A DNA stretch of 64,000 bases from NCBI RefSeq assembly GCF_003550065.1, contig NZ_QXDC01000004.1, forward strand, positions 558,001 through 622,000, in the 5' to 3' direction. The DNA is from Hephaestia caeni (GTDB lineage: Bacteria; Pseudomonadota; Alphaproteobacteria; Sphingomonadales; Sphingomonadaceae). The first letter of the stretch is position 1. Each line of letters opens with the position of its first letter. This document shows, in pieces, positions 27,559 to 36,738 of this stretch. The position numbers and the translations under genes were made by a program. Under the pieces are notes generated by a model. That model was not told the DNA's origin and did not search any database. It saw only the letters and a list, made by a program, of their open reading frames with translations.

Positions 27559-28945
27559 TCTCGCCTTTGTCGGCTTCCTCGTCGCGCTGATCGCGGCGGG
27601 CTTCCGCAAGCCGTTCCTGTTCATTCTCGTCTATGTCTATATCGACGTCGTCTCGCCCCAGCGGCTGAGCTATTTCCTGCTCAACGCGGTGCCGATCTCG
27701 TTGATCGCGGTGGTGCTCGCGGTCGCCGGCTGGGCGATCGCCGACGACAAACGGGACGTCCGCGTGGCGCCGCGCCAGTTCCTGATCCTGTTGCTGCTCA
27801 TCTATTGCTGGCTGACCACGCTCGGCGCCGACTTCCCCAAGGAAGCGCTCGATAAATGGGATTGGGTGTGGAAGGCGCTGGCGTTCGCGATCTTCCTGCC
27901 GCTCACCTTGCGCACCAAACTCAGGATCGAGGCGCTGCTCGCCTTCATGATCGTGGCGGCATCGACGATCATCATCGTCGGCGGAATCAAAACGCTGGCC
28001 TCGGGCGGCGGCTACGGCGAACTCAACCTGATGGTGACCAACAACAGCGGCCTTTACGAAGGCAGCACGATCTCCGCGGTCGCGATCGCGATCATCCCGA
28101 TCATCCTGTGGTTTCCGCGATTCGGCACGATCTTCGCGCCCGACTGGCGCGTGAAGACCTTCTGCTACGCACTCGCCTTCGCGTGCCTGCTGATCCCGAT
28201 CGGCACCTCGACGCGCACCGGCCTGCTGTGCATCGCCCTGCTCGCGCTTCTGACGCTGCGCGACGTCAAGCGCCGCCTGCTCTACGTGACCGCACTCGGC
28301 GTCATCGGCCTCGCCGCCGTGCCACTCTTGCCGAACACCTTCACCGACCGGATGAGCACGATCAAAACCTATCAGGCCGACGAATCGGCCTCGACCCGTC
28401 TTGCAGTGTGGAAGTGGACGATCGATTTCGCGAAGCAGAACCCCTTCGGCGGTGGGTTCGAGGCGTACCGCCAGAACCACATCCGCTACGACACCGTGAA
28501 GATCGAGGGCCAGGGCCCGCAGCAGACCGTCGACAAGACGCTCGAGGTCGATTCGGCGCGCGCCTATCACAGTGCCTATTTCGAGATGCTCGGCGAACAG
28601 GGCTATCCCGGCCTCGCGCTCTGGCTGGCGATCAACCTGATCGGCATCTTCCGCATGGAGGTGCTACGCCGCCGCTACGGTCGCGCCGAGGGCGACGAGG
28701 CATGGATCGCCCCGCTCGCCAGCGCGCTCCAGCACGGCCATATCATCTACCTGCTCGGCGCCGCGTTCATCGCGATCGCGTTCCAGCCGTTCGTCTACAT
28801 GCTGATCGGCGCGCAGATCGGGCTCGACACCTATCTCGCGAGGAAGCGCCGCGAATCGGCCTGGCGCCCGATCACGCCCCGTCTTAAATCAGGCCGTCTC
28901 AAATCGGGCCGGCTCAAGTCGGGCAAACCGGCGGCGGCGGCATGA
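27551..28945 (+). CDS. Exosortase-A-associated O-glycosylation ligase (Wzy/O-antigen-ligase family)
   Basis: A 464-residue polytopic inner-membrane protein with about ten helices. It matches the O-antigen ligase/polymerase type, here the putative exosortase-A-associated ligase (TIGR03097): N-terminal FRKPFLFILVYVYIDVVSPQ, GTSTRTG and a large periplasmic loop around NPFGGGFEAYRQNH. The family is thought to polymerise or attach glycans at the outer face of the membrane. The C-terminus carries three tandem RLKSG/K units. It overlaps the acyltransferase gene by four bases. Confidence 0.85.
   Translation: MHDLAFVGFLVALIAAGFRKPFLFILVYVYIDVVSPQRLSYFLLNAVPISLIAVVLAVAGWAIADDKRDVRVAPRQFLILLLLIYCWLTTLGADFPKEALDKWDWVWKALAFAIFLPLTLRTKLRIEALLAFMIVAASTIIIVGGIKTLASGGGYGELNLMVTNNSGLYEGSTISAVAIAIIPIILWFPRFGTIFAPDWRVKTFCYALAFACLLIPIGTSTRTGLLCIALLALLTLRDVKRRLLYVTALGVIGLAAVPLLPNTFTDRMSTIKTYQADESASTRLAVWKWTIDFAKQNPFGGGFEAYRQNHIRYDTVKIEGQGPQQTVDKTLEVDSARAYHSAYFEMLGEQGYPGLALWLAINLIGIFRMEVLRRRYGRAEGDEAWIAPLASALQHGHIIYLLGAAFIAIAFQPFVYMLIGAQIGLDTYLARKRRESAWRPITPRLKSGRLKSGRLKSGKPAAAA
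28880..28924 (+). repeat. Three tandem 15-base units at the O-ligase 3' end
   Basis: Units CGTCTTAAATCAGGC, CGTCTCAAATCGGGC and CGGCTCAAGTCGGGC each encode RLKSG. They differ mostly at third positions, so the duplication is not recent or is kept for the peptide. Confidence 0.85.
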
Positions 28946-30090
28946 CCGCGCGGCCGGAGCTTCGCGCGCTCACCAGCGTGCGCGGCCTCGCCGCGTGGAT
29001 GGTGGTGCTCTACCATATCCGCCTGTCGATCGCCGGGCTGCCGCAGGCGTGGGTGGACGTGTTCGCCAAGGGCTATCTTGCGGTCGATTTCTTCTTCCTG
29101 CTCTCGGGCTTCGTCATCTGGCTGACCTATGGCGCGCGGTTGCGCGAGCGCAACGCGAGCGTGGTCGCCTTCTGGCAGCGGCGGATCGCGCGCATCTATC
29201 CGCTCCACCTGGTCATGCTCGCCTCGGCGACCCTGCTTGCACTCGCGCTGGCAGCGACCGGACGGCACGATCCGGCCGAATTCCCCTTCGCCGCGCTGCC
29301 GCTCCACCTGCTGCTCGTGCAGGATTGGGGGCTCACCGACGCACTCGCCTGGAACGACCCCGCCTGGTCGATCAGCGCCGAATTCGCCGCCTATCTGCTG
29401 TTCCCGCTGCTCGCGCGCGCGATCGACTGGCGCCGCGTGCCGACGCTTGCGCTGATCGCGGCGATCGCAGCCTTCCTCGCGATCCTCGGCGGCGTGATGG
29501 CGCGCGCCGACGCGCCGGGGCTCGGTTGGGAAATCTCGACCTTCGGTGTGCTCAGGTGCCTCACCGAATTCAGCGCGGGCACCGCCTTGTGTGCGCTCTG
29601 GCTGCGCTGGGCCGAGCGGCCGCTGCTGCCCGCGGTCGGCGCCGCGATCGTCGCGACGGCGCTACTCGGCGGCTGGGCGGCAGGGGTGCTGCCCGAATTG
29701 TTCGCCGTGCCCATCGGGATGGCGGCGCTGCTGCTGCTCCTCGCGCTCACCGCCGGTCGCGCGCGCAATCCGCTCGAATGGGGGCCGCTGCATCGCCTCG
29801 GCGAGATCAGCTACGCGACCTACCTCTCGCATTTCCTGCTGTTCGTGGTCTTCAAGCTGCTGATGGTCAGCGACGCGAGCGCGATCCCGCCGGTGCTGAT
29901 CGCGCTCTACCTTCTGCTCGTGCTCGCCGCCTCGATCGCGCTCTACCATCTCGTCGAGCGTCCGGCGCAGAAATGGGTCAACGCGATCAGGCTTTCCGGC
30001 CGGCTCCCCGGAACGAAGCAATCGACTGCGCATTGGAAGAAGCCACAGCCACGAGAGGAACCCCTTGGCGAGGATCGTCTATTCCGATGA
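28942..30090 (+). CDS. Acyltransferase family 3 membrane protein
   Basis: A 382-residue inner-membrane protein with about ten helices. The acyltransferase-3 signature is present: ELRALTSVRGLAAWMVVLYH with its conserved Arg and His, then the LAVDFFFLLSGFVI helix and RRIARIYPLH. Members add acetyl or other acyl groups to extracytoplasmic sugars such as exopolysaccharide or O-antigen. It follows the O-ligase with an ATGA overlap, which fits decoration of the same glycan. Confidence 0.88.
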   Translation: MTARPELRALTSVRGLAAWMVVLYHIRLSIAGLPQAWVDVFAKGYLAVDFFFLLSGFVIWLTYGARLRERNASVVAFWQRRIARIYPLHLVMLASATLLALALAATGRHDPAEFPFAALPLHLLLVQDWGLTDALAWNDPAWSISAEFAAYLLFPLLARAIDWRRVPTLALIAAIAAFLAILGGVMARADAPGLGWEISTFGVLRCLTEFSAGTALCALWLRWAERPLLPAVGAAIVATALLGGWAAGVLPELFAVPIGMAALLLLLALTAGRARNPLEWGPLHRLGEISYATYLSHFLLFVVFKLLMVSDASAIPPVLIALYLLLVLAASIALYHLVERPAQKWVNAIRLSGRLPGTKQSTAHWKKPQPREEPLGEDRLFR

Positions 30091-31066
30091 CAGCGCCCCC
30101 GGCATCACCCGCGCGAAGGGGCGCCACGGCTGGGCCTATCGGGATGCGGACGGCGCGCGCATCACCGATCGCGACGAGATCGACCGGCTGAACGCGATCG
30201 CCTTGCCGCCCGCTTATACCGACGCCTGGTTCTGCCCCAGGCCCAACGGCCACATCCAGGCGGTCGGCCGGGACGAAAAGGGCCGCAAGCAATATCGCTA
30301 TCACCCCGATTTCCGCGAGGCGCGCGAGGCCGAAAAGTACGAATTGTGCGCCGAATTCGGCGCCGCCCTGCCCCGACTGCGAAAGCGTGTCACGCAGGAT
30401 CTCCGCCACCGCGGGATGGATAAGGCGCGCGCCGTCGCCGCGGTGGTGCGGCTGCTCGATCTCGGCTTCGTGCGCGTTGGCAGCGAATGCTATGTCACCG
30501 CGAACAAGAGCTATGGCGCGACCACGCTCAGGAAGCGCCACGCCGACGTGGACGGGCGCGTGCTCAAGCTCGAATACAAGGCCAAATCGGGCAAGACGCG
30601 GCAGCTCGCGATCGCCGACGGCTCGCTGATCCGCTTCGTGCGCAACTGCGACGATCTGCCGGGCCAGCACCTGTTCGCCTGGCTCGACAAGGCGAGCGAG
30701 GCGCATCCGGTCAGCTCGTCCGACGTCAACGATTATATCCGCGACGCGACGGGCCGGGATTTCACCGCCAAGCATTTCCGCACCTGGGGCGCGAGCGTGC
30801 TCGCGTTCGACGCGCTTGCCTCGGCCGGGCACGACATCAGCCTCAAAACGATGCTCGAACCCGTCACGCGAGCGCTCGGCAACACACCGGCGATCGCGCG
30901 CCAATCCTACGTTCACCCTCGGCTGGTCGATCTTGTCAGGGAAGGGCAGGCGACATTCCGCGCGGGGCTTCGCCTGCCGCGCAAGACCCGATATCTATCG
31001 CGTGCCGAACGCGGGCTGATCGCCTTCCTGACCGACGAGTCGGCCGCCCGGCCCAAAGCAGCCTGA
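30065..31066 (+). CDS. DNA topoisomerase IB
   Basis: A poxvirus/bacterial-type IB topoisomerase of 333 residues that relaxes supercoils through a 3'-phosphotyrosine. The N-terminal domain reads GHIQAVGRDEKGRKQYRYHP. The catalytic set is in the C-terminal half: R and K around VRVGSECYVTANKSYG, KHFRTWGAS, and the tyrosine Y282 in ARQSYVHPRLVD. The start appears to be TTG 30065 behind GAGAGGA. It overlaps the end of the acyltransferase gene by 26 bases. Confidence 0.9.
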   Translation: MARIVYSDDSAPGITRAKGRHGWAYRDADGARITDRDEIDRLNAIALPPAYTDAWFCPRPNGHIQAVGRDEKGRKQYRYHPDFREAREAEKYELCAEFGAALPRLRKRVTQDLRHRGMDKARAVAAVVRLLDLGFVRVGSECYVTANKSYGATTLRKRHADVDGRVLKLEYKAKSGKTRQLAIADGSLIRFVRNCDDLPGQHLFAWLDKASEAHPVSSSDVNDYIRDATGRDFTAKHFRTWGASVLAFDALASAGHDISLKTMLEPVTRALGNTPAIARQSYVHPRLVDLVREGQATFRAGLRLPRKTRYLSRAERGLIAFLTDESAARPKAA

Positions 31067-31075
31067 GAGGGATCG

Positions 31076-32272
31076 ATGATCGCCCAGAACGCCACCGCCA
31101 TTTCGGTCCCGATTCCCGATATCCGCACGCGAACGCATGAATTCATGGGCTATACGGTGGACTGGATTCAGACGAACTGGTTCCAGATCCTGATCGCGGC
31201 GGGCGTCGCCGCCGCCATCGTCGCCGCGCTCTATGCGCTACGCGGGCTCGGCGGCAAATTGTGCAATCCCGATCGCCCCACCGGAAGCTGGATCTCGATC
31301 ATCGGCAAGGCGGTTTCGAGGACGACCGGCTTCTTTATCGTCATGGCCGCGGTACGGCTGGTCGACGGTTATGCGCGGACGCCGCCGATGCTCGATCAGC
31401 TCGTCGTCTTCCTGTTCACGATCGCCGCCGTTTTCCAGGGCGCGATCTGGGCGCGCGAGATCATCCTCGGCTTCATCGAGCACCGCACCTCGGCCGAGCA
31501 TTATCGCGGCGAGGCGATCGTCAACGCGATGGGGCTGATCCGCCTGCTGGTCAGCGTGGTCGTGTTCGCGATCGCGATCGTCGTGCTGCTCGACAATCTC
31601 GGCGTCAACGTAACCGGCCTCGTCGCCGGGCTCGGCGTCGGCGGCATCGCGATCGGCCTCGCCGCGCAAGGCATCTTCGCCGATCTGTTCGCCGCATTGG
31701 CGATCATCTTCGATCGGCCGTTCAGCAAGGGCGATCAGGTCAGCTACGGCGACAGTTCGGGGACGATCGAATCGATCGGCCTCAAATCGACCCGCATCCG
31801 CGCCTATACCGGCGAGCTTCGGATCATCGCCAACAAGAACCTGCTCGACAAGGAAATCCTCAACGTCTCCGGGCGCGATCATATCCGCCTGCCGTTCACG
31901 ATCGGCGTCGCCTACGAAACTCCGCCCGAAACGCTCGCCCGCCTGCCCGCGATCCTGACCGAACTGGTCGAAGCGGAAGGTGCCAAGGCGGCGCGGGCGG
32001 GGTTCGAATCGTTCGGGGCGAGTTCGCTCGATTTCGCGCTGCTGGTCGATGTGCCGGGACGCGACTGGTCGGTCGCGCATCCGATCCGCGATCGCCTGCT
32101 GGTCGCGATCATCAAGCGCTTCGCCGCCGAGGGCATCGCGATTCCCTATCCGACGCAGACGGCCTTCACGGCGGCGCCCGACGGCACGATGATCATGCCC
32201 TATCCCGAGGTGCAGCCGGTCAAGCGGGTCGATCTCAAGGACGACGAGCGCCCGGCCAAGCCGGCGGGCTGA
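31076..32272 (+). CDS. MscS-family mechanosensitive ion channel
   Basis: A 398-residue inner-membrane channel that opens on membrane tension and releases osmolytes. It has about four to five N-terminal helices; the pore-lining helix contains GLGVGGIAIGLAAQG, followed by IIFDRPFSKGDQV of the beta domain and GTIESIGLKSTRIR. The C-terminal domain is soluble. An AGAGGG site precedes the ATG. It follows topoisomerase IB by nine bases. Confidence 0.91.
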   Translation: MIAQNATAISVPIPDIRTRTHEFMGYTVDWIQTNWFQILIAAGVAAAIVAALYALRGLGGKLCNPDRPTGSWISIIGKAVSRTTGFFIVMAAVRLVDGYARTPPMLDQLVVFLFTIAAVFQGAIWAREIILGFIEHRTSAEHYRGEAIVNAMGLIRLLVSVVVFAIAIVVLLDNLGVNVTGLVAGLGVGGIAIGLAAQGIFADLFAALAIIFDRPFSKGDQVSYGDSSGTIESIGLKSTRIRAYTGELRIIANKNLLDKEILNVSGRDHIRLPFTIGVAYETPPETLARLPAILTELVEAEGAKAARAGFESFGASSLDFALLVDVPGRDWSVAHPIRDRLLVAIIKRFAAEGIAIPYPTQTAFTAAPDGTMIMPYPEVQPVKRVDLKDDERPAKPAG

Positions 32273-32314
32273 GGCGGGCGGCTTGCTGGACGGCAACGCC
32301 ATGCCCACATTCGC

Positions 32315-33094
32315 GTGATGGCCGTTGCCGAGCCCAGTACGCGCACCCGGCTGTCGTCCGCGGGCCTTTCCGCCGCGATCGTGGCGTTGGCGGGTTATGC
32401 GCTGGTCACCGGGCTGAACGTCCCCTTTCCCCGCGTCGTCGATTCGACGCTCAAGGTGTTCGGCGTGGCGCCACCACCACCTCCTCCACCGCCGCCGCCG
32501 CCCGAGAAAGTAACAATTCAGCCCAGGCTCAGCCCCAAGGCGGAGGGCAAGGCCGCGCCGCCCAACATCACCTCGCGCGCAACGCCGGTGGCAGCCCCCA
32601 CGCCGATCATCCCGCTACCGGTCCCGCCGGTGGTCGTCACCTCGATCAAGCCGTTCGAAGGGCCCGATCCGACGCAGGGCAATGCCGACATCCGCGGCCC
32701 CGGCACCGGTGCGGGCGGGATCGGCGACGGCACCGGCAGCGGCGGGCGCGGCGACGGCGGCGGTGCGGGCGGCAATTCGCCTCCGCGCCACACCGGCGGG
32801 CGCATCCGCAATTCGGATTACCCCGCCTCGGCGGGTGCCGCCGGCGCGGGCGGCGTGGTCTCGGTCGAATATTACGTCCTGCCCAGCGGCCGCGTCTCGA
32901 ATTGCCACATCACGCACTCGAGCGGCAATCAGGCGCTCGACGAGACGACGTGCCGGCTGATCACCGAACGCTATCGCTACGAGCCGTCGCGCACCGCCGA
33001 CGGCACCCCCGTCCGCTCGATCATCGTCGCCGACCACGAATGGATCATCGACGATTCGATGCTCAAGGCGCTGCGCAAGGAGGCAGATCGCTAG
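32315..33094 (+). CDS. TonB-family energy transducer
   Basis: A 259-residue protein anchored by one N-terminal helix (about 15-33). It then has a polyproline stretch (about 52-63), a Gly-rich flexible region (about 125-160), and a C-terminal TonB domain (about 165-250) with AAGAGGVVSVEYYVLPSGRV and ITERYRYEPSR. Two cysteines (SNCHITH, TTCRLI) may form a disulfide. It passes proton-motive energy to outer-membrane receptors; no ExbB/ExbD or receptor gene is nearby. GTG 32315 or ATG 32318 could be the start. Confidence 0.83.
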   Translation: MMAVAEPSTRTRLSSAGLSAAIVALAGYALVTGLNVPFPRVVDSTLKVFGVAPPPPPPPPPPPEKVTIQPRLSPKAEGKAAPPNITSRATPVAAPTPIIPLPVPPVVVTSIKPFEGPDPTQGNADIRGPGTGAGGIGDGTGSGGRGDGGGAGGNSPPRHTGGRIRNSDYPASAGAAGAGGVVSVEYYVLPSGRVSNCHITHSSGNQALDETTCRLITERYRYEPSRTADGTPVRSIIVADHEWIIDDSMLKALRKEADR

Positions 33095-33107
33095 AGCAAA
33101 GCACGGC

Positions 33108-36092
33108 TCAGATCCCGCCCTCGTCGAGGCTGAGCAGGCTCGCATTGCCCCCCGCGCTGGTGGTGTCGATCGAGACCGCGCGTTCGGCGACGAAGCGGAA
33201 CAGGTAATGCGGTCCGCCCGCCTTCGGCCCCGTTCCCGACAGCCGCTCGCCGCCGAAGGGTTGCGATCCCACTACCGCGCCGATCATCGCGCGGTTGACG
33301 TAGAGGTTGCCGATATGCGCGTGCGCCTCGGTCACCTCGGCGGCGCGCGCGATGCGGCTGTGGAGCCCCATCGTCAGGCCGAAGCCCTTCTCGTTGACGC
33401 GCCCGATCGTCTCGATCAGCTTGCCCGACGGCCAGGTGGCGTAATGGAGGATCGGGCCGAACCATTCCTGTTTCAGCTCCTCGATCGCGTCGATTTCGAT
33501 CAGCGTCGGCGGCACAAACAGCCCTTCGTCGGGCACTGGCACCGTCTTGAGCCATTTGTCGTGCACCGCATCGCGATACGACATCAATTTGTCGTACGCC
33601 GCCCGATCGATTACCGGCCCCACATCGGTCGCGGGATCGCCGGGATCGCCCACCGTGAGCAAATCCATCGCGCCCTTGAGCATCTCGATCATGCCCGGTG
33701 CGACATCTTCCTGGATCAGCAGCAACCGCAGCGCCGAGCACCGCTGCCCGGCTGAGCGGAACGCAGAGGTGATGACGTCCTGCACCACTTGTTCGGGCAG
33801 CGCGGTCGAATCGACGATCATCGCATTGATCCCGCCCGTCTCGGCGATCAGCGGCAGGATCGCGCGCTCCTCGTCGGCGAGCAGCGATTGCGCGATGCGC
33901 CGCGCCGTGCCGGTCGAACCGGTGAACGCGACCCCCTGAATGCGCAGGTCGGCCGTGATCGCCGCGCCCACTTCAGGGCCGCCGGGCACCAAGATCAGCA
34001 CATCCTCGGGTACGCCCGCCTGGTGCGCCAGCTCGACCGCGCGCGCGGCGATGCGCGGCGTCTGCGGCGCGGGCTTGGCGATCACCGTATTGCCCGTGAC
34101 GAGCGCCGCCACCGTCTGCCCGAGGAAGATCGCAAGTGGGAAATTCCACGGCGCGATCGTCGCCCACACCCCGCGCCCGTCGAGGTGCATCATGTTCCTC
34201 TCGCCGGTCGGGCCGGGCAGCTCGACCGATTGCAGATCGGCACGCGCACGGGCGGCATAATAACGGCAGAAATCGACCGCCTCGCGTACCTCGGCGATTG
34301 CGTCGGGGATCGATTTGAAGGCTTCCTGGATGCACAGCGCCATCAGCTCGTCGCGATGCTCCTCGAGGCTGTCGCCCAGCCTTTCGAGCATTCCCGCGCG
34401 CTCGTCGACCTCGCGCGCGGTCCAGGCCGGGAACGCCGCGTGCGCGCGGTCGATCGCCTCCACAACGCTGACCGCATCGTACGCCGCCATCGCGCCCTCG
34501 GCCATCAGCGGATGCGGCGTGTTGACCGCCGCCTGCACGGCCTCCAGCACCACCCGATTACCGAGATCGAGCCCCGCGCTGTTGATCCGCTCGGGCTGGT
34601 AGAGATCGCGCGGCAACGCGATCGACGGATGCCGCGTGCCGCCCACCGCCTTCACCTTCTCGACCGGATCGGCGAGCAGTTCCTCGTCCGATTTATGCTC
34701 GTCGGCGAGTTGGTGGACGAAGCTCGAATTGGCGCCGTTCTCGAGCAGCCGCCGCACGAGATAGGCAAGCAGATCCTTGTGCCCGCCCACCGGCGCGTAG
34801 ATACGGCAACGGTAATCGTGCTCGCGAACCAACCGTTCGTACAGCCCGTCACCCATGCCGTGCAGGCGCTGGAACTCGAACTCGCGCGTGTTGCCCGCCC
34901 ATTCGACGATCGTCGCGACCGTCAGCGCGTTGTGGCTGGCGAAGGCGGGGCGGATGTTCTCGGCGTCGAGCATGTCACGCGCGCAGGCGAGATAGCAGAC
35001 GTCGGTCGCCGCCTTGCGCGTGAAAAGCGAATAATTCTCCAGCCCTTCCACCTGATCGCGCTTGATCTCGGTATCCCAATAGGCGCCCTTCACGAGCCGC
35101 ACGTTCATTACCCGATCGAGCGCGTTTGCCCAGGCGATCACCGGCCGCGCGCGCTTGCCGTATGCCTGCACCGCCATGCCGAACCCGTCCCATCCATCGA
35201 GCGCGGGCAGCCCCGCGATCGCGCCGATGATGTCGAGGCTCATGTCGAGCCGGTCCTGCTCTTCAGCATCGACGGTGAGCGCGATGCCGCGCCCCGCCGC
35301 CTGCACCGCGAGCGCTTCCAGCATCTCGGTCAGCGCCGGCACGCATCGATCGTATTGCGCGACCTCGTAGCGCGGATGCAGTGCCGACAATTTGACCGAG
35401 ATCGAATGCCCCGCCCCCGCCACGCGGCCCACGGCATCGATCGCCTTGGTATAGGCCGCGAAATAGCGGGCGGCGTCCGCTTGCGTGCGCGCCGCTTCAC
35501 CGAGCATGTCGAAGCTTGCGGTGAAGCCTTGATGCTCGGGCTTCTTCATCCGCTTAAGGGCTTCGTCAATGGTGCGGCCCATCACGAAGATCTCGCCCAT
35601 CATCCGCATCGCGGCGCCCACCGCCTGTCGCACGAAGGGTTCGCCCGCGCGCGCGATCAGGCGACGCAGCGGCCCTGCCTGCCCCTCGCCCACCAGCGCG
35701 CGGCCGACGACCAGCCCCCAGGTCGCCGAATTGACGAGCCGCGAGTTCGATTTGCCGGTATGCGCGCGCCAGTCGGCATCGCCCAGTTTGTCGGCGATCA
35801 GGAAATCGGCGGTCGCGGGATCGGGGACGCGCAGGAACGCTTCGGCAAGGCTTAGAAGCGCGAGACCTTCGGACGAATTGAGCTGATATTGCTGGAGGAA
35901 CTGGTTCACCCAGCCCTTGTTCTGCGCCGCGCGCAGATCGGCGAGCAGTCCGCTCGCCTCGCCCATGATCTTGTAGCGCGTCGCCGAATCACTGTCGGCG
36001 CGCTGGATCAGCGGTTTTAGAATGTCGGGTTCGGGCGCGCGGCGCAACTTTGCCATGCTTTTGCGGGCAGCGGACATAGCGTCAGCGGTCAT
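33108..36092 (-). CDS. putA: Bifunctional proline dehydrogenase / P5C dehydrogenase PutA
   Basis: Oxidises proline to glutamate in two steps. Residues about 60-450 form the FAD-binding proline dehydrogenase barrel, with motifs ALHPRYEVAQ, KGAYWD and YAPVGGHKDLLAYLVRRLLE. The aldehyde dehydrogenase domain follows, with the glutamate in ETGGINAMIVD and the catalytic cysteine in SAGQRCSALR. At 994 residues it lacks the N-terminal ribbon-helix-helix repressor domain of trifunctional PutA. The start at 36092 is preferred since GGAG lies about ten bases upstream. Confidence 0.94.
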   Translation of the reverse strand: MTADAMSAARKSMAKLRRAPEPDILKPLIQRADSDSATRYKIMGEASGLLADLRAAQNKGWVNQFLQQYQLNSSEGLALLSLAEAFLRVPDPATADFLIADKLGDADWRAHTGKSNSRLVNSATWGLVVGRALVGEGQAGPLRRLIARAGEPFVRQAVGAAMRMMGEIFVMGRTIDEALKRMKKPEHQGFTASFDMLGEAARTQADAARYFAAYTKAIDAVGRVAGAGHSISVKLSALHPRYEVAQYDRCVPALTEMLEALAVQAAGRGIALTVDAEEQDRLDMSLDIIGAIAGLPALDGWDGFGMAVQAYGKRARPVIAWANALDRVMNVRLVKGAYWDTEIKRDQVEGLENYSLFTRKAATDVCYLACARDMLDAENIRPAFASHNALTVATIVEWAGNTREFEFQRLHGMGDGLYERLVREHDYRCRIYAPVGGHKDLLAYLVRRLLENGANSSFVHQLADEHKSDEELLADPVEKVKAVGGTRHPSIALPRDLYQPERINSAGLDLGNRVVLEAVQAAVNTPHPLMAEGAMAAYDAVSVVEAIDRAHAAFPAWTAREVDERAGMLERLGDSLEEHRDELMALCIQEAFKSIPDAIAEVREAVDFCRYYAARARADLQSVELPGPTGERNMMHLDGRGVWATIAPWNFPLAIFLGQTVAALVTGNTVIAKPAPQTPRIAARAVELAHQAGVPEDVLILVPGGPEVGAAITADLRIQGVAFTGSTGTARRIAQSLLADEERAILPLIAETGGINAMIVDSTALPEQVVQDVITSAFRSAGQRCSALRLLLIQEDVAPGMIEMLKGAMDLLTVGDPGDPATDVGPVIDRAAYDKLMSYRDAVHDKWLKTVPVPDEGLFVPPTLIEIDAIEELKQEWFGPILHYATWPSGKLIETIGRVNEKGFGLTMGLHSRIARAAEVTEAHAHIGNLYVNRAMIGAVVGSQPFGGERLSGTGPKAGGPHYLFRFVAERAVSIDTTSAGGNASLLSLDEGGI

Positions 36093-36187
36093 CTTCGTGG
36101 CTCCGGTTCGGGAACACTTGCCCATTGCGGGGGTCTGAGACTATCTCTCGGCCCGCGCTACGACGAAGTGAGCCCGAAAGGAAAGCC

Positions 36188-36646
36188 GTGCCGGAAGTTT
36201 CGCCGCAGGAAATGGCCCGGAGGGTGGGAACAACGACCCTTTCGGAATGGGTCGAGGTCTCCCAGAAGATGATCGACACGTTCGCCGACGCGACCGGCGA
36301 TCACCAGTTTATCCATGTCGACCCCGAACGCGCGAAGCTGACCCCGTTCGGCGGCACGATCGCGCATGGGTTCCTCACGCTCTCGCTGATGCCGATGCTC
36401 GCCGCGAAGGTGCCCGACGCGCCTAGGGTCGCGGGCACGAAGATGGGCGTCAATTACGGTGGCAACCGGGTGCGCTTCCTCCAGCCCGTCCGCTCGGGCA
36501 AGCGCGTGCGCGGCCGCTTCACGCTACTCGCGTTCGAGGAAAAGCGCCCCGGCCAATGGCAGCAGACCACCGAATTCACCGTCGAGATCGAGGGCGAAGA
36601 CAAGCCCGCGATGATCGCCGAATGGATCAGCCAGATATTCGTTTGA
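36188..36646 (+). CDS. MaoC-like (R)-specific enoyl-CoA hydratase
   Basis: A 152-residue single hot-dog fold. The hydratase-2 motif is intact: ATGDHQFIHVDPERA with catalytic Asp and His, followed by FGGTIAHGFLTLSLMPML. It hydrates trans-2-enoyl-CoA in fatty-acid turnover. The GTG at 36188 is chosen because AAAGGA lies just upstream. The longer frame to 36125 gives an atypical basic extension. It is divergent from putA and is followed by a thiolase after element B6, consistent with fatty-acyl metabolism. Confidence 0.88.
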   Translation: MPEVSPQEMARRVGTTTLSEWVEVSQKMIDTFADATGDHQFIHVDPERAKLTPFGGTIAHGFLTLSLMPMLAAKVPDAPRVAGTKMGVNYGGNRVRFLQPVRSGKRVRGRFTLLAFEEKRPGQWQQTTEFTVEIEGEDKPAMIAEWISQIFV

Positions 36647-36656
36647 ACCAGTAACC

Positions 36657-36717
36657 GTCATGCCGGCGAAGGCTGGCATCTCATGCCGCTTGAGACCCCG
36701 GCTGTCGCTGGGGTGAC
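36657..36717. repeat. Palindromic element B6
   Basis: About 61 bases, GTCATGCCGGCGAAGGCTGG at the left and CCCCGGCTGTCGCTGGGGTGAC at the right (arms imperfect). It lies between the MaoC-like hydratase and thiolase genes. Confidence 0.72.
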
Positions 36718-36738
36718 GATCCGCAGAAAGGAAAAGCC

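Noticed and set aside
31980-32030. GGGGTTCGAATCG resembling a tRNA T-arm
   Set aside because: It lies within the MscS coding frame and no cloverleaf can be folded around it.
33789-35855. Open frame of 688 codons opposite putA
   Set aside because: Same mirror-frame composition; PutA motifs on the minus strand are complete and uninterrupted.
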